DNA from: Fidelibacterota bacterium
GTDB taxonomy: Bacteria > Fidelibacterota > UBA8477 > JABMPR01
Length of the DNA: 64,000 nt
Reading direction: 5' to 3'
Assembly: GCA_016845065.1 (NCBI GenBank)
Contig: JAERTG010000050.1
Coordinates: forward strand, 1-64,000
The position numbers and the translations under genes are program-made. Below the pieces are notes generated by a model that did no database searches, had not been told where the DNA came from, and was given only the letters and a program-made list of their open reading frames with translations. Below, piece by piece: positions 45,309 through 54,704 of this stretch (its first letter is position 1; every line of letters starts with the position of its first letter).

Positions 45309-47345
45309 ATGAGTCCCAGGAGCATTTTCCTGATTTTGGTTTCTATCACCTTGATGGTAACCTGCAGCAATAATTCGGAGTTGATAAAAGATATGACATC
45401 AAGTAAAAATGACATTGCCGCCGTTGAAGAGCAACTGGGGCTAACTCGAATTCAAGATGGTGTGGTTTTTCGCCTATTTGCGCCAGGAGAGGATGAAGTA
45501 CATCTGATTCTTTTCGAGAAACACGATGATACGAGGGGCGAAAACATCTCCATGCTCAAAAAAAATAACAGTGTCTGGGAAATAGCTGTACAGAATAAGG
45601 AGCTTACAAAGTATTATGCCTATTCGACCACAGGCGGACAAGATCTAATCATTCCAGATCCATATTCCCATGCAGTTGTTCGACAGAATCATTACAAGTA
45701 CCCGAGTAAATCCGTCATTCTACCACAAGACGATTTTGATTGGCAAGGAGATGAAGTAACATCGGCAGCAATCGGAGATTTAGTAATTCTTGAGGCACAT
45801 CTCAGAGATATGACGGTTCATCCAACATCAGGGGCTGAACAACCTGGTACATATAAGGGATTTATCGATCCGACTCAAAAAGGTGGTATTGCTCATTTAA
45901 AAGATATGGGATACAATGCAGTTGAGTTTTTACCCTTACAGGAGTTTGGGAATATTGAAATCGATTATAAAAATCCAGAACTCAGCACCTGGAATGATTG
46001 GAATTCGTATGAAGCCAACCATTGGGGATATATGACCTCATTTTTCTTTGCGCCGGAAATCTATTATGGATCCGATGGAGTAAAGGATCGGGGGACGTGG
46101 ATTGGTCAGGATGGCCGAGCGGTAAATGAGATGAAAGAAATGGTCCGAGAACTACATAAGGAGGGCATCTCAGTTATCCTTGATGTTGTTTACAACCATG
46201 TTTCACAATATGATGATAATCCCTTCAAGATTATTGACAAGGATTACTACTTTAGATTAGACGATCAAGGCAATTACCTCTCCCATAGTGGTTGTGGAAA
46301 TGATTTTAAAACTGAGAACACCATGTCCCGGAAGATGATCATTGAGAGTCTTTTACATTGGATGAATGAGTATCATATAGACGGCTTTCGTTTTGATCTG
46401 GCAGCCATGATTGATATGGAAACGGTAGATGCCATCACGGCTGCTACCCAGGCAGTTAATCCCGATGTGATTTTGATTGGCGAACCCTGGGGTGGCGGTG
46501 GATATAATCCCAAGGAGCTGGCCGATCATGGTTGGGCTTCCTGGAATGATCATTTTCGCAATAGTGTAAAAGGTCGTAACCCTCGCCAAGATGATTCAGG
46601 TTTCATTTTTGGCAAACTTTGGGACGGTAATAATACTGAGCACTATAAAAAACTCATGCGTGGTTACTTACAAATTGATGGGGGCCATTTTAGAGATCCA
46701 TCTCAGAGTGTGAATTACCTTGAAAGCCATGATGACAATACCATGGGTGATTTTATCCGACTTTCGTTAGGCAAAGTGGGGGCAGATGAAAAAGTAACTA
46801 GAACACAGGTTGCCGCATTGTCCGAAGAAGAGCTGACTATCCATAAATTTGCAGCTTTGAATCTTTTAACCAGTCAGGGACCGGTAATGATTGCCCAGGG
46901 TCAGAGTTGGGGACGGGCCAAGGTGATTTCTCACAGTGTTGGAAATGAAGAGCGCGTCGGTCATCTGGATCATAATTCTTATGAGAAAGACGATGAAACC
47001 AATTGGTTGAATTGGGATGAGAAAGCGCTTAATCAGGATTTGGTGGATTACTATCGTGGTCTGGTAGACATAAGAGCCCATTATGCCGAGATCAGGAATG
47101 TTACTCCAGGGTATCGACATTTTCTTGATGGTTCTAATGAACTCTCATTCAGTGTTTCCATGGAGGGTGAGCATAAGATTCTTGTATTGTTAAATGCCGA
47201 CAAGAATTCCTCAGCTGAATTTTCCCTGCCATCAGGAACCTGGACTGTTTTGGCAGATGCCAACCAGGCAAATGTTGACGGCCTCGGGACCCTAGATAAG
47301 GTAGCTGAAGTCCAATCTCAATCAGGTCTCATTTTGCTTCAATAG
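45309..47345 (+). CDS. GH13 alpha-amylase/pullulanase-like protein, probably a lipoprotein
   Basis: 678 residues. The N-terminal hydrophobic stretch ends VTCSNN. The cysteine fits a lipobox loosely (threonine at -1). A CBM48-like sandwich at about residues 50-130 (GVVFRLFAPGEDEVHLILFE) is followed by a TIM barrel with all GH13 regions: DVVYNHVSQ near 290, the nucleophile D363 in GFRFDLAAM, the acid/base E392 in IGEPWGG, and D475 in ESHDDN. The C-terminal beta domain ends SGLILLQ. CBM48 plus barrel suggests action on branched alpha-glucan or glycogen-like polymers. The gene stands alone before yjbQ. Confidence 0.88.
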   Translation: MSPRSIFLILVSITLMVTCSNNSELIKDMTSSKNDIAAVEEQLGLTRIQDGVVFRLFAPGEDEVHLILFEKHDDTRGENISMLKKNNSVWEIAVQNKELTKYYAYSTTGGQDLIIPDPYSHAVVRQNHYKYPSKSVILPQDDFDWQGDEVTSAAIGDLVILEAHLRDMTVHPTSGAEQPGTYKGFIDPTQKGGIAHLKDMGYNAVEFLPLQEFGNIEIDYKNPELSTWNDWNSYEANHWGYMTSFFFAPEIYYGSDGVKDRGTWIGQDGRAVNEMKEMVRELHKEGISVILDVVYNHVSQYDDNPFKIIDKDYYFRLDDQGNYLSHSGCGNDFKTENTMSRKMIIESLLHWMNEYHIDGFRFDLAAMIDMETVDAITAATQAVNPDVILIGEPWGGGGYNPKELADHGWASWNDHFRNSVKGRNPRQDDSGFIFGKLWDGNNTEHYKKLMRGYLQIDGGHFRDPSQSVNYLESHDDNTMGDFIRLSLGKVGADEKVTRTQVAALSEEELTIHKFAALNLLTSQGPVMIAQGQSWGRAKVISHSVGNEERVGHLDHNSYEKDDETNWLNWDEKALNQDLVDYYRGLVDIRAHYAEIRNVTPGYRHFLDGSNELSFSVSMEGEHKILVLLNADKNSSAEFSLPSGTWTVLADANQANVDGLGTLDKVAEVQSQSGLILLQ

Positions 47346-47352
47346 GTGAAAC

Positions 47353-47775
47353 ATGAAATCGACTACTAAATATCTTCATTTAAAAGTACCTGAGCGAATG
47401 GGTTTTGTGAACATCACCAGAGATGTTGAATCCATTGTACATGAGAGCGGGGTACAGGATGGACTGTGCCTGGTGAATGCCATGCATATCACTGCCTCAG
47501 TTTTTATCAACGATGAGGAATCAGGTTTAAAGGAAGATTACAAGCGCTGGCTAGAGTGGCTTGCTCCCTTTGATGCCAGTCCGGAAAGGTATCACCATAA
47601 TCGTACGGGTGAAGATAATGGGGATGCCCATCACAAACGTCAAATAATGGGTCGTGAAGTTGTTGTGGCCATCACCAAGGGACGTCTGGATTTTGGTACC
47701 TGGGAACAGATATTTTATGGTGAATTTGATGGTAGGCGGAACAAACGAGTTCTAGTGAAGATTATCGGCGAATAA
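47353..47775 (+). CDS. YjbQ family protein (UPF0047)
   Basis: A 140-residue single-domain protein. It has [19 protein letters not shown] near residues 38-57, [21 protein letters not shown] near 78-98, and [20 protein letters not shown] near the end. The histidine cluster is the family mark. Members have weak thiamine-phosphate synthase activity, but their cell role is unsettled. The start lies 7 bases after the GH13 stop, so they are co-transcribed. It converges with the SGNH gene. Confidence 0.92.
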   Translation: MKSTTKYLHLKVPERMGFVNITRDVESIVHESGVQDGLCLVNAMHITASVFINDEESGLKEDYKRWLEWLAPFDASPERYHHNRTGEDNGDAHHKRQIMGREVVVAITKGRLDFGTWEQIFYGEFDGRRNKRVLVKIIGE

Positions 47776-47786
47776 CAGGCCCCTTT

Positions 47787-48467
47787 TTATAACCCCAATT
47801 CTTTTCTAACAGTTTTTGTCCACAAGGCGTAACCGGTTTCGTTCATGTGGAGGCCATCTTCCACAAAAATATCCTTTCGAGGCGTCCCATCTTCACCCAG
47901 CATGGGAGTAAACACATCAACGAAATACAGATTTTCAACTTCCTCTGTACGGGCTTTGATCAAAGCGTTGGCCTTAGCCATGTTTTCTAGGTGTTCTATT
48001 CTGGCCAAACTTGGCTTAATTGAGATAAAAAAGATGGGTTTTTTGGGCCACTTCTCCAGCACTTTAGAGACGAAGGTATTGTAGTCGCGAAGTACTATTT
48101 CAGGAGTTTTTCCTGCGGCGATATCGTTATCTCCCTCATAAACAAGGATGGCGTTAGGACGGTAGGGGAACACAATATCATCCATGAAATAAACCAAGTC
48201 CGACATATGTGACCCACCAAATCCACGATTTAGCACATTTAGCTCAGGAAAATCGGTACTGAGCGTTTTCCACCCACGGATACTGGAACTCCCTACAAAT
48301 AGGACTGCCCTTGGTTTAGGTTTTTTTAATGAGTCTGCAGATTTAAACTCGGCTATCGCTTCGGCATATCGTAAGGGATCAACGACTACCTCTGGGGCCG
48401 CAATGGGTGTTGGAGCACAGTTAAAAATGATACTGGTGATGACAATCAGGAGTAGAGCTTTTTTCAT
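47787..48467 (-). CDS. SGNH/GDSL-type hydrolase, exported
   Basis: 226 residues with a hydrophobic signal (ALLLIVITSIIFNCAPTP; the cysteine may be lipidated, but the lipobox is poor). Block I is VLFVGSSSIRGW near residue 55 with the catalytic serine, block II GFGGSHMSDL near 84, block III EGDNDIAAG near 113, and block V DGLHMNETGYALW near 205 with the Asp-x-x-His pair. It may remove acetyl or other ester groups from glycans or lipids. It is last in a long minus-strand run, 75 bases after the alpha/beta hydrolase. Confidence 0.87.
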   Translation of the reverse strand: MKKALLLIVITSIIFNCAPTPIAAPEVVVDPLRYAEAIAEFKSADSLKKPKPRAVLFVGSSSIRGWKTLSTDFPELNVLNRGFGGSHMSDLVYFMDDIVFPYRPNAILVYEGDNDIAAGKTPEIVLRDYNTFVSKVLEKWPKKPIFFISIKPSLARIEHLENMAKANALIKARTEEVENLYFVDVFTPMLGEDGTPRKDIFVEDGLHMNETGYALWTKTVRKELGL

Positions 48468-48542
48468 AGTATTTCTCGCTTATATGGTGCTAAAATAAAA
48501 TTTGAAGATATGCCTAAAATATGCAGGGGAGAGCAATGACAA

Positions 48543-49304
48543 TCAACTTATAAAATCCAGAATTGTGGTTGACAACAACTCCGGTTGATCTGCATGTATC
48601 CAATGACCAGCGCCTTTAATTGTCTGTATTTGAGCAAGGGGGAAGTATTGCAGAATTTCCGATGAAAGTGCGGGCTCCAGGTAGTCAGAATTCTCGCCTC
48701 TGAGAAAAAGAACTGAGCCCAGGAAGGATTGATCTAGCTCAAGGTTTGTTGTCATGTCGCTGTAGTGCTCTAGGAGGGCATCTCGATTGAACTTCCAGGC
48801 CAGACTCCCATCCATCCTCCTTAAGATATTTTTTAAGAGAAATTGCTGTATATTTTCTGACTTGATGAGGGTTTGAAGCTCTTTTTTTATATCATCGCGA
48901 CTGCCAAATTCATCAGGGTTTATAGAGGACAATGCTTTCAGGATTAATTCATGCTTCCCTACTACACGATCCAACCCAATATCCAGAACCGATAAACTTT
49001 TGACGGTGTCCGGATGTGTAGCGGCGAAACACATTCCAACTTTACCACCCATAGAATGACCTACAATATTGACAGATCCTAAACGTTGCTGAATAATGAA
49101 CTGATTGAGATCCTGGGTCATTTCTGAATAGGTCATAACAGACTCATGGGGTGAGCTACCATGATTACGTAGATCCAAAGCGAAAACCTGAAATGATTGA
49201 CCCCATCGACGAGCCAGAGAGTGCCAATTATCTGCCGATCCAAATAGACCGTGTAATATGATGAGGGGTTCACCCTCTCCATATTTCCGGTAATGCAGTT
49301 TCAT
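48543..49304 (-). CDS. Alpha/beta hydrolase (YbfF-type esterase)
   Basis: 253 residues. It has LIILHGLFGSADNWHSLARR at residues 14-33 with the oxyanion-hole HG, LDLRNHGSSPH near 45, the nucleophile serine in IVGHSMGGKVGM near 83, and the catalytic histidine in GAGHWIHAD near 235. It acts on a small soluble ester; the substrate is unknown. No signal peptide. It starts one base after the AGE-family gene stop. Confidence 0.9.
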   Translation of the reverse strand: MKLHYRKYGEGEPLIILHGLFGSADNWHSLARRWGQSFQVFALDLRNHGSSPHESVMTYSEMTQDLNQFIIQQRLGSVNIVGHSMGGKVGMCFAATHPDTVKSLSVLDIGLDRVVGKHELILKALSSINPDEFGSRDDIKKELQTLIKSENIQQFLLKNILRRMDGSLAWKFNRDALLEHYSDMTTNLELDQSFLGSVLFLRGENSDYLEPALSSEILQYFPLAQIQTIKGAGHWIHADQPELLSTTILDFIS

Positions 49305-49305
49305 A

Positions 49306-51114
49306 CTACTTTAAAAGTAAACCCTTCTGGGTCATGATTTGAGAACCAAGGGTGCCCTTGAAAACATAAACACCTGCTGGAACCTCTTTCCCCTGATAAT
49401 CTTTGCCATCCCAGGAAATTTCATGCCGCCCAGGAGGAAAAGTGCCTTCAGCGAGTGATTTCACTTCTCTACCCTGAAGATCATAAACATTAAGTTCAAC
49501 AGTTGAGTATTGATTTACGACGAGGGTGAGAGAGGTGCTGGGATTAAACGGGTTTGGAAATGCAGGTGATAGAACACCGGAAACCGGGAGTTCAACCTCG
49601 TCCGTCGAGATAGTAGATCCAGGTGAAAATGTTACTAGAAACTCTCCTCCGGTATTCGCTGGAATGGTTAGTTGGCGACTCACCGTCTCGAAAGATGTGT
49701 AGGTTACATTGTCTAGGAGTATTTCGTCTATTTGTAAGGGTCTTGATAAGTCATGGGAGGAGGGTGTGAGCGTAACTATTCTATCCACGGGTTCAGGTTC
49801 GAACCAGTAATAGAGCGAGAATGGTGATTCATACAAGAACATGGAGGCGTACAAATAGGTGTAGTATCCTGTTTCAATTGAGTGGTAGGCTGCCTTTCCA
49901 CCGCTCCCCTTATTCAATCCCCAGGTTTGTTCACCATAGCGTGTCCGATTTTCGTACACATCGCCATAAGTGTGGTCCACAAAGTGCTGCATGAAAAAGT
50001 GTAGTGTTTTATCTGCCATCTCTAGATAATTCTCATCACCCGTTTCATTATATAAGATGAGCCCAGCAGTGATGGCTTGCTCCATTTGCCACCAGGCCTT
50101 CGCTGTATCAGGATTTCCCCACATGAGCATCTCACCAGTTACCCTGTTGTAATCCTTGTAAGGACCACCAAAATCATAGTCATAACCATGAACCAAAACA
50201 TCTTCTACAAGGACTTCGGCAGCATCAATGTACATACCACGTGGATCGAAATGATTCACTCTGGCGAGACACCAGGCAGATTTGAGAACATGACCCATAA
50301 TGGTCATTGTTTCTCCATTGTCCCAGTTCCAGTTGGCATCAAACTCTTCTACAAATCCAATAGTCTGAGAGGGCATTGATCCCACAAGATGCTCGATTAT
50401 CTCTTCTGCAATTTGATGCATCCTGTCCAGGTAGATCTGTGAACCAGTTTGCAAATAGAGGCTTGCTAAGTGAGTGGTGATGGCATCTACAGTAGCATTA
50501 AAACTTTTATTGTAAGCTGCAGAGCCATTATAGGTAGCCCAATCGTAATAGCCATGTTCAACCTCTCTATCATCCCAATAGATTTCTTCAAGGTGCGCAT
50601 ATCCCTGTAGTAGCATCTCAAGATCGGTGGAGTCACCAAAAGCCTCAAATGCTACGGCAGGTCCCAGCAGGGCATAGTGAGCATCGAAGGCAGAACGTCC
50701 ATTTGTTGCTCCCATGACGTTTCCGTTGATGTCCAATTGAGAATACCAACCGCCATTGACATCATCCCAGGCATGCTCATACATGAAATCTAAACCAGCT
50801 CTAGCATATTCACGATACTGGTCATTACCAGTCATCATATAGGCTCTGGCAAAACCATAGGCATTTCTTGTCTGAGTGAGCAGGTTTTTATTGGTACCCC
50901 ATGAGGTGATAATATTACCCTCTCGATCGATGTTTGTGAAGTAACCACCTCTGGTTTCATCCAGGGCATTCATCCAGAACTGAGCACAGCTATCTACGTA
51001 TCCAATGGTTAGCGTCGGCTCGCTCAAATAGGGTGAGACAGTTACGTATTGCGCCTTAAGACCAAGATTGAAGGTGAGGAGGATGAGACTGGTTTGCAGA
51101 AATCTATGCATCAA
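49306..51114 (-). CDS. Secreted AGE-family (N-acylglucosamine 2-epimerase-like) protein with T9SS sorting domain
   Basis: 602 residues. The signal peptide ends LGLKAQ. Residues about 30-430 form an alpha6/alpha6 barrel of the AGE or cellobiose 2-epimerase type: QTRNAYGFARAYMMTG near 80, GHVLKSAWCLAR near 280, TAKAWWQMEQAITAG near 335, and KAAYHSIETGYY near 410 (an active-site histidine region). The sorting domain follows near 510-602 (SPAFPNPFNPSTS, GVYVFKGTLG). AGE enzymes are nearly always cytoplasmic, so a surface-exported copy is odd. It may epimerise or bind oligosaccharides outside, or be a non-catalytic relative. Confidence 0.83.
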   Translation of the reverse strand: MMHRFLQTSLILLTFNLGLKAQYVTVSPYLSEPTLTIGYVDSCAQFWMNALDETRGGYFTNIDREGNIITSWGTNKNLLTQTRNAYGFARAYMMTGNDQYREYARAGLDFMYEHAWDDVNGGWYSQLDINGNVMGATNGRSAFDAHYALLGPAVAFEAFGDSTDLEMLLQGYAHLEEIYWDDREVEHGYYDWATYNGSAAYNKSFNATVDAITTHLASLYLQTGSQIYLDRMHQIAEEIIEHLVGSMPSQTIGFVEEFDANWNWDNGETMTIMGHVLKSAWCLARVNHFDPRGMYIDAAEVLVEDVLVHGYDYDFGGPYKDYNRVTGEMLMWGNPDTAKAWWQMEQAITAGLILYNETGDENYLEMADKTLHFFMQHFVDHTYGDVYENRTRYGEQTWGLNKGSGGKAAYHSIETGYYTYLYASMFLYESPFSLYYWFEPEPVDRIVTLTPSSHDLSRPLQIDEILLDNVTYTSFETVSRQLTIPANTGGEFLVTFSPGSTISTDEVELPVSGVLSPAFPNPFNPSTSLTLVVNQYSTVELNVYDLQGREVKSLAEGTFPPGRHEISWDGKDYQGKEVPAGVYVFKGTLGSQIMTQKGLLLK

Positions 51115-51120
51115 GATATC

Positions 51121-51921
51121 CTAACTGATGAGGGTGACCGGGTCATTTATTTTTATGCTTCCTGTGGAGATCGCGACGAGATTCATGCCAAACATGACCT
51201 TGCCATCCTGTTTACGATAGGTCGCCAGAGTTTTGAGCGGCTCTTTGGAAGTGGTACCAGTGATCTGATCGATCGTAGTGACCTGACAGCGAGCACAAGG
51301 TTTTGCTACAATAAATTCTACTTCACCGATCCTGACTCTATTCCAATCATCTTCAGCGAATGCTTTAAAACCGCTTACAACCAGGTTTGAACGAAACCTA
51401 TCCATGGGAATCGGTGTTGTGAGTCGACCATTAAGATCATCCAGGGAAGCTTGGGAAGTGAGCAAATAGGGATAACCATCAGCAAAACTCACTTCAAACG
51501 AGCGATCTTTGGGGAGATTATTATTGAGTAGTGGGCGATGCACTTCCTCATTCATGTAAATAAGGTGAACTTGTCGTTCCAGCACCTCGCTAAACCAATT
51601 ATCAGGTTCCTGACCTACCCACAATCCATCTACCTTGTCCTCCCAGATCATGGCTTTATGACGAATATTACTATGTGCACTCAATTGAAGCTTGAGTGAA
51701 CGTTTGGAGTGGTAATCCACCTTGAGGTGGTCATTTATCTGAGAAATTTTTATTTGCCCCAAAAGAGGTGTTGTTCGTTGGGAGATAAACTGGCCAGCTT
51801 CATCAATCAGCAGCCAACGTCTATCAAGGGGGAATCCTCGACCATGTACCATACTCGTCTGGAGATCAATTCCAGCACAGGATTTGATGGGGTAAATGGA
51901 AATTCGATCCAGTTTCGGCAT
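51121..51921 (-). CDS. MOSC domain protein (YcbX-like)
   Basis: 266 residues with an N-terminal MOSC beta barrel (ISIYPIKSCAGIDLQ, GFPLDRRWLLIDEAGQFISQR) and a C-terminal MOSC domain (RFRSNLVVSG, VEFIVAKPCARCQVTTID). The cysteine in KPCARC is the likely molybdenum-cofactor ligand. Family members reduce N-hydroxylated compounds or pass sulphur. No ferredoxin domain is fused, unlike E. coli YcbX. It lies 6 bases before the AGE-family gene in the same run. Confidence 0.9.
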   Translation of the reverse strand: MPKLDRISIYPIKSCAGIDLQTSMVHGRGFPLDRRWLLIDEAGQFISQRTTPLLGQIKISQINDHLKVDYHSKRSLKLQLSAHSNIRHKAMIWEDKVDGLWVGQEPDNWFSEVLERQVHLIYMNEEVHRPLLNNNLPKDRSFEVSFADGYPYLLTSQASLDDLNGRLTTPIPMDRFRSNLVVSGFKAFAEDDWNRVRIGEVEFIVAKPCARCQVTTIDQITGTTSKEPLKTLATYRKQDGKVMFGMNLVAISTGSIKINDPVTLIS

Positions 51922-51939
51922 ATTGAGATAATGATTTAG

Positions 51940-53040
51940 TTATACATTAAAGTGGAAATAGATGCAGTCGCCCTCTTGGACGATATAATCCTTACCCTGC
52001 AATGAGATCAAACCCTTTTCCTTCAGCACTTTCTCAGAACCATGCGTCATGAGATCGTCAAATTTGAATATAGCTGCCTTGATAAAACCCTTTTCGAAAT
52101 CAGTATGTATCTCAGCAGCTGCCTTGGGGGCGGTAGAACCCTGCTTAATCGTCCAGGCTCGTACTTCTTTAGGACCAGCAGTATAAAATGACTGGAGATG
52201 GAGTAACTCGTAAGCTCTGTGGATCAGTTTGTTTAGACCAGGTTCAGCAAGTCCATATTCCTCACAAAAATCAACTTTCTCCTCATCATCCAGTAGTGCA
52301 ATCTCCTGTTCCAGTTTGCCACAGAGTCGGAGAGCCCCAGCTCCAATAGATTCGGCATAATCAAATAAACGCTGGGTAAGAGAACCGCGTTCCTCTGCCA
52401 AAATCTCATCTTCATCTACATTGGCAACATAGAGGATAGGTTTCATCGTGAGAAGGAAGTAACCTTTTGTTCGTAATGTTTCATCTTCATCCAAATCCAT
52501 GCTTCGTGCTGGTTTAATTGCATCCAGGTGCTCTCGAATTTTAGTGAGTAAGACCTCATCTGCTTTTGCATCTTTATCTCCAGACCGGGCCAGTTTAGTC
52601 ACACGATGAAGTTGTTTCTCAACGGAATCCAAATCTTTGATGATGAGCTCACTCTCAATAGTTTCAATATCTCTGATGGGATCAATTGATCCATCCACGT
52701 GGGTGACATTTTCATCCTCAAAGCAGCGGACGACATGGACAATAGCCGTTACCTCCCTGATGTGTCCGAGAAATTGATTCCCAAGCCCTTCACCTTTGCT
52801 AGCACCCTTGACCAGACCGGCAATATCCACAAATTCCATAACGGCAGGTGTGGTTTTTTCAGGTTCATAAATCTTTGTTAATGCCTGCAACTTTTGGTCA
52901 GGAATTGGCACAATACCCACATTAGGATCTATCGTGCAAAAAGGATAATTTTCCGCGGGGATATCTGAGGCGGTTAGTGCATTAAAAACCGTAGACTTAC
53001 CAACATTAGGCAGTCCTACAATTCCACAGGTTAGAGCCAT
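51940..53040 (-). CDS. ychF: Redox-regulated ATPase YchF (Obg-like)
   Basis: 366 residues. It has GLPNVGKSTVFNALT (P loop) at residue 8, NYPFCTIDPN, DIAGLVKGASKGEGLGNQFL near 70, NVDE in place of the usual NKxD guanine specificity (so ATP is preferred), a coiled-coil arm, and a C-terminal TGS domain ending YIVQEGDCIYFHFNV. It binds ribosomes and is linked to stress and catalase control in E. coli. It lies 20 bases after the chaperone gene. Confidence 0.96.
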   Translation of the reverse strand: MALTCGIVGLPNVGKSTVFNALTASDIPAENYPFCTIDPNVGIVPIPDQKLQALTKIYEPEKTTPAVMEFVDIAGLVKGASKGEGLGNQFLGHIREVTAIVHVVRCFEDENVTHVDGSIDPIRDIETIESELIIKDLDSVEKQLHRVTKLARSGDKDAKADEVLLTKIREHLDAIKPARSMDLDEDETLRTKGYFLLTMKPILYVANVDEDEILAEERGSLTQRLFDYAESIGAGALRLCGKLEQEIALLDDEEKVDFCEEYGLAEPGLNKLIHRAYELLHLQSFYTAGPKEVRAWTIKQGSTAPKAAAEIHTDFEKGFIKAAIFKFDDLMTHGSEKVLKEKGLISLQGKDYIVQEGDCIYFHFNV

Positions 53041-53060
53041 TCTCGTTTTCCTAATCTATC

Positions 53061-54704
53061 TTATCTGTTTAACAAATTATAATCAATTGATATGTTGTAC
53101 TGGGGACGAAACTCTGCCAACAGGATGTTTCGCGTTGAGGCAAATCGCTCTCTTTCCATCTCATTCATTAGCTTGGTCTCAATAGAATCAAATGGGAGTG
53201 GGAAACGCCTGCGCTCCAGCAATTTAACCAGGTTCCACTTGTTATTAAATTTCACCGGGCCAGCGAGGGTACCGATGGTAATACTTCTGCTCAAAATGTA
53301 GAGGGGATCGGTTGCACCTCCTCCAGAAATCCAAAGTGTCTTATCACCTGGATCTGTGGAAATATTTGCATTTCGCAGCTGGTAGAGTGCTTTTTGAGCT
53401 ACAGTGCTATCAGAGAAACCATAAATCTCAATTTTCAAGCTATCTGGAGCATGATATTTGGACAGCTTGTGTGTTTCGTAATAATTCTTATAGTGATGGT
53501 CGGTAAATTGCAGTGTGTCTGCTATTAAACTCACATAAGTGTCTGCAATTGCCTGGTCCTGACTATCCTGGACCTCCTCTATTACATCTGGGTGATCCTG
53601 CAGCCCAAGATTTCTGGCTTCTCGAACTATCATTTCATCTCTTATGATGTTTGAAGCTGCAACATACAAATTGCCATAAAGAAGGGAACGATCCAAATCA
53701 GGCAACCTCTTTAAAATTTCAGCGACTGTCCACGATTCCCAACCTACTGTGAGTAAGGTTTCCTGGCGCAAGTTGTCAAGACTGCTCGTTAATTCTGAGA
53801 TCTCCAGAGCCGGTCCAGATTGAGCTCCGTTAGGATTCAGGTGTGCAATCACCTTTGGCCAGACTTGCCTTGCTATTTCACGATTAAATTCGATTTTGAA
53901 CTCAGCCATGAAATCATTGAGGACCTGTTTTCCCAAAAGATTTTCTCGACGTTCCAAAATTTTATTGTAGATCAAATCACGGTTCTTTTGATAATCTTCC
54001 TCAGTTACAAAAACTTCTTCTTGGCTATCATCAATTGAAAGAATATGCCAGCCATACTGACTTTGAACTGGTTGGGATACTTGACCTGGTCTCAGGTTAT
54101 AAACCGTATCTTCAAGGGTTTCATCCAGGTCTCCAAAGGTCATCCATCCCAATGCACCACCATTTTTTGAGAGCATGGTATCAGTAAATACTTCCTGAGC
54201 AAGGGTATAAAAGGAATCATCACCTGCTGTTAACCTCCGCGAGTACTCTCTGATATCTTCCTCGTTTTTTGCAAAGAGATGTCTAACAAACAGTCCTTTT
54301 TGACCACGTTTAAAACCTTTTCTGAGATCCGTTTCTGTGGGGAGGACCAGGCGATCTTTCACCCAGGTTTTGTAAATTTGTCGCGATAAAGCACGGTGTT
54401 CAACCAGATTTCTCATTCGTATGATATGAGCGCTGGTGTCCAGCTTAGTTTCTCTACCTTTTTCAGCAAGGATTTTCTGACCGATTAAGAAATTGATTAT
54501 ATCTGAACGATTTTCTTCACTGTCGAATTTATCGCCATACAGCAATATTGGGAGATAGGTGCGCTGAAAGCTGGTCTCACTAATTTCAATATTATCCACT
54601 GTCGCTACCACAATGCGATTGGGATCAGGTAATGATTCTTCTTTAGAACACGCTATTAACAGGAGTGTGAAGATTAGGAGGGGAGTAGAGGCTTTTTGGA
54701 ACAT
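53061..54704 (-). CDS. Parvulin-type peptidyl-prolyl isomerase lipoprotein (SurA/PrsA-like)
   Basis: 547 residues with a good lipobox (LLLIACSKEE), so a lipoprotein facing the periplasm. A SurA-like helical region lies at about residues 30-130, and a parvulin domain at about 130-235 (VRHLFAKNEEDI, GGALGWMTFGDL, GQVSQPVQSQYGWHILSID). A second helical and possibly degenerate isomerase region extends to the end. It probably helps fold outer-membrane barrels or secreted proteins. Its ATG overlaps the channel stop by one base (TAATG at 54704). Confidence 0.88.
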   Translation of the reverse strand: MFQKASTPLLIFTLLLIACSKEESLPDPNRIVVATVDNIEISETSFQRTYLPILLYGDKFDSEENRSDIINFLIGQKILAEKGRETKLDTSAHIIRMRNLVEHRALSRQIYKTWVKDRLVLPTETDLRKGFKRGQKGLFVRHLFAKNEEDIREYSRRLTAGDDSFYTLAQEVFTDTMLSKNGGALGWMTFGDLDETLEDTVYNLRPGQVSQPVQSQYGWHILSIDDSQEEVFVTEEDYQKNRDLIYNKILERRENLLGKQVLNDFMAEFKIEFNREIARQVWPKVIAHLNPNGAQSGPALEISELTSSLDNLRQETLLTVGWESWTVAEILKRLPDLDRSLLYGNLYVAASNIIRDEMIVREARNLGLQDHPDVIEEVQDSQDQAIADTYVSLIADTLQFTDHHYKNYYETHKLSKYHAPDSLKIEIYGFSDSTVAQKALYQLRNANISTDPGDKTLWISGGGATDPLYILSRSITIGTLAGPVKFNNKWNLVKLLERRRFPLPFDSIETKLMNEMERERFASTRNILLAEFRPQYNISIDYNLLNR

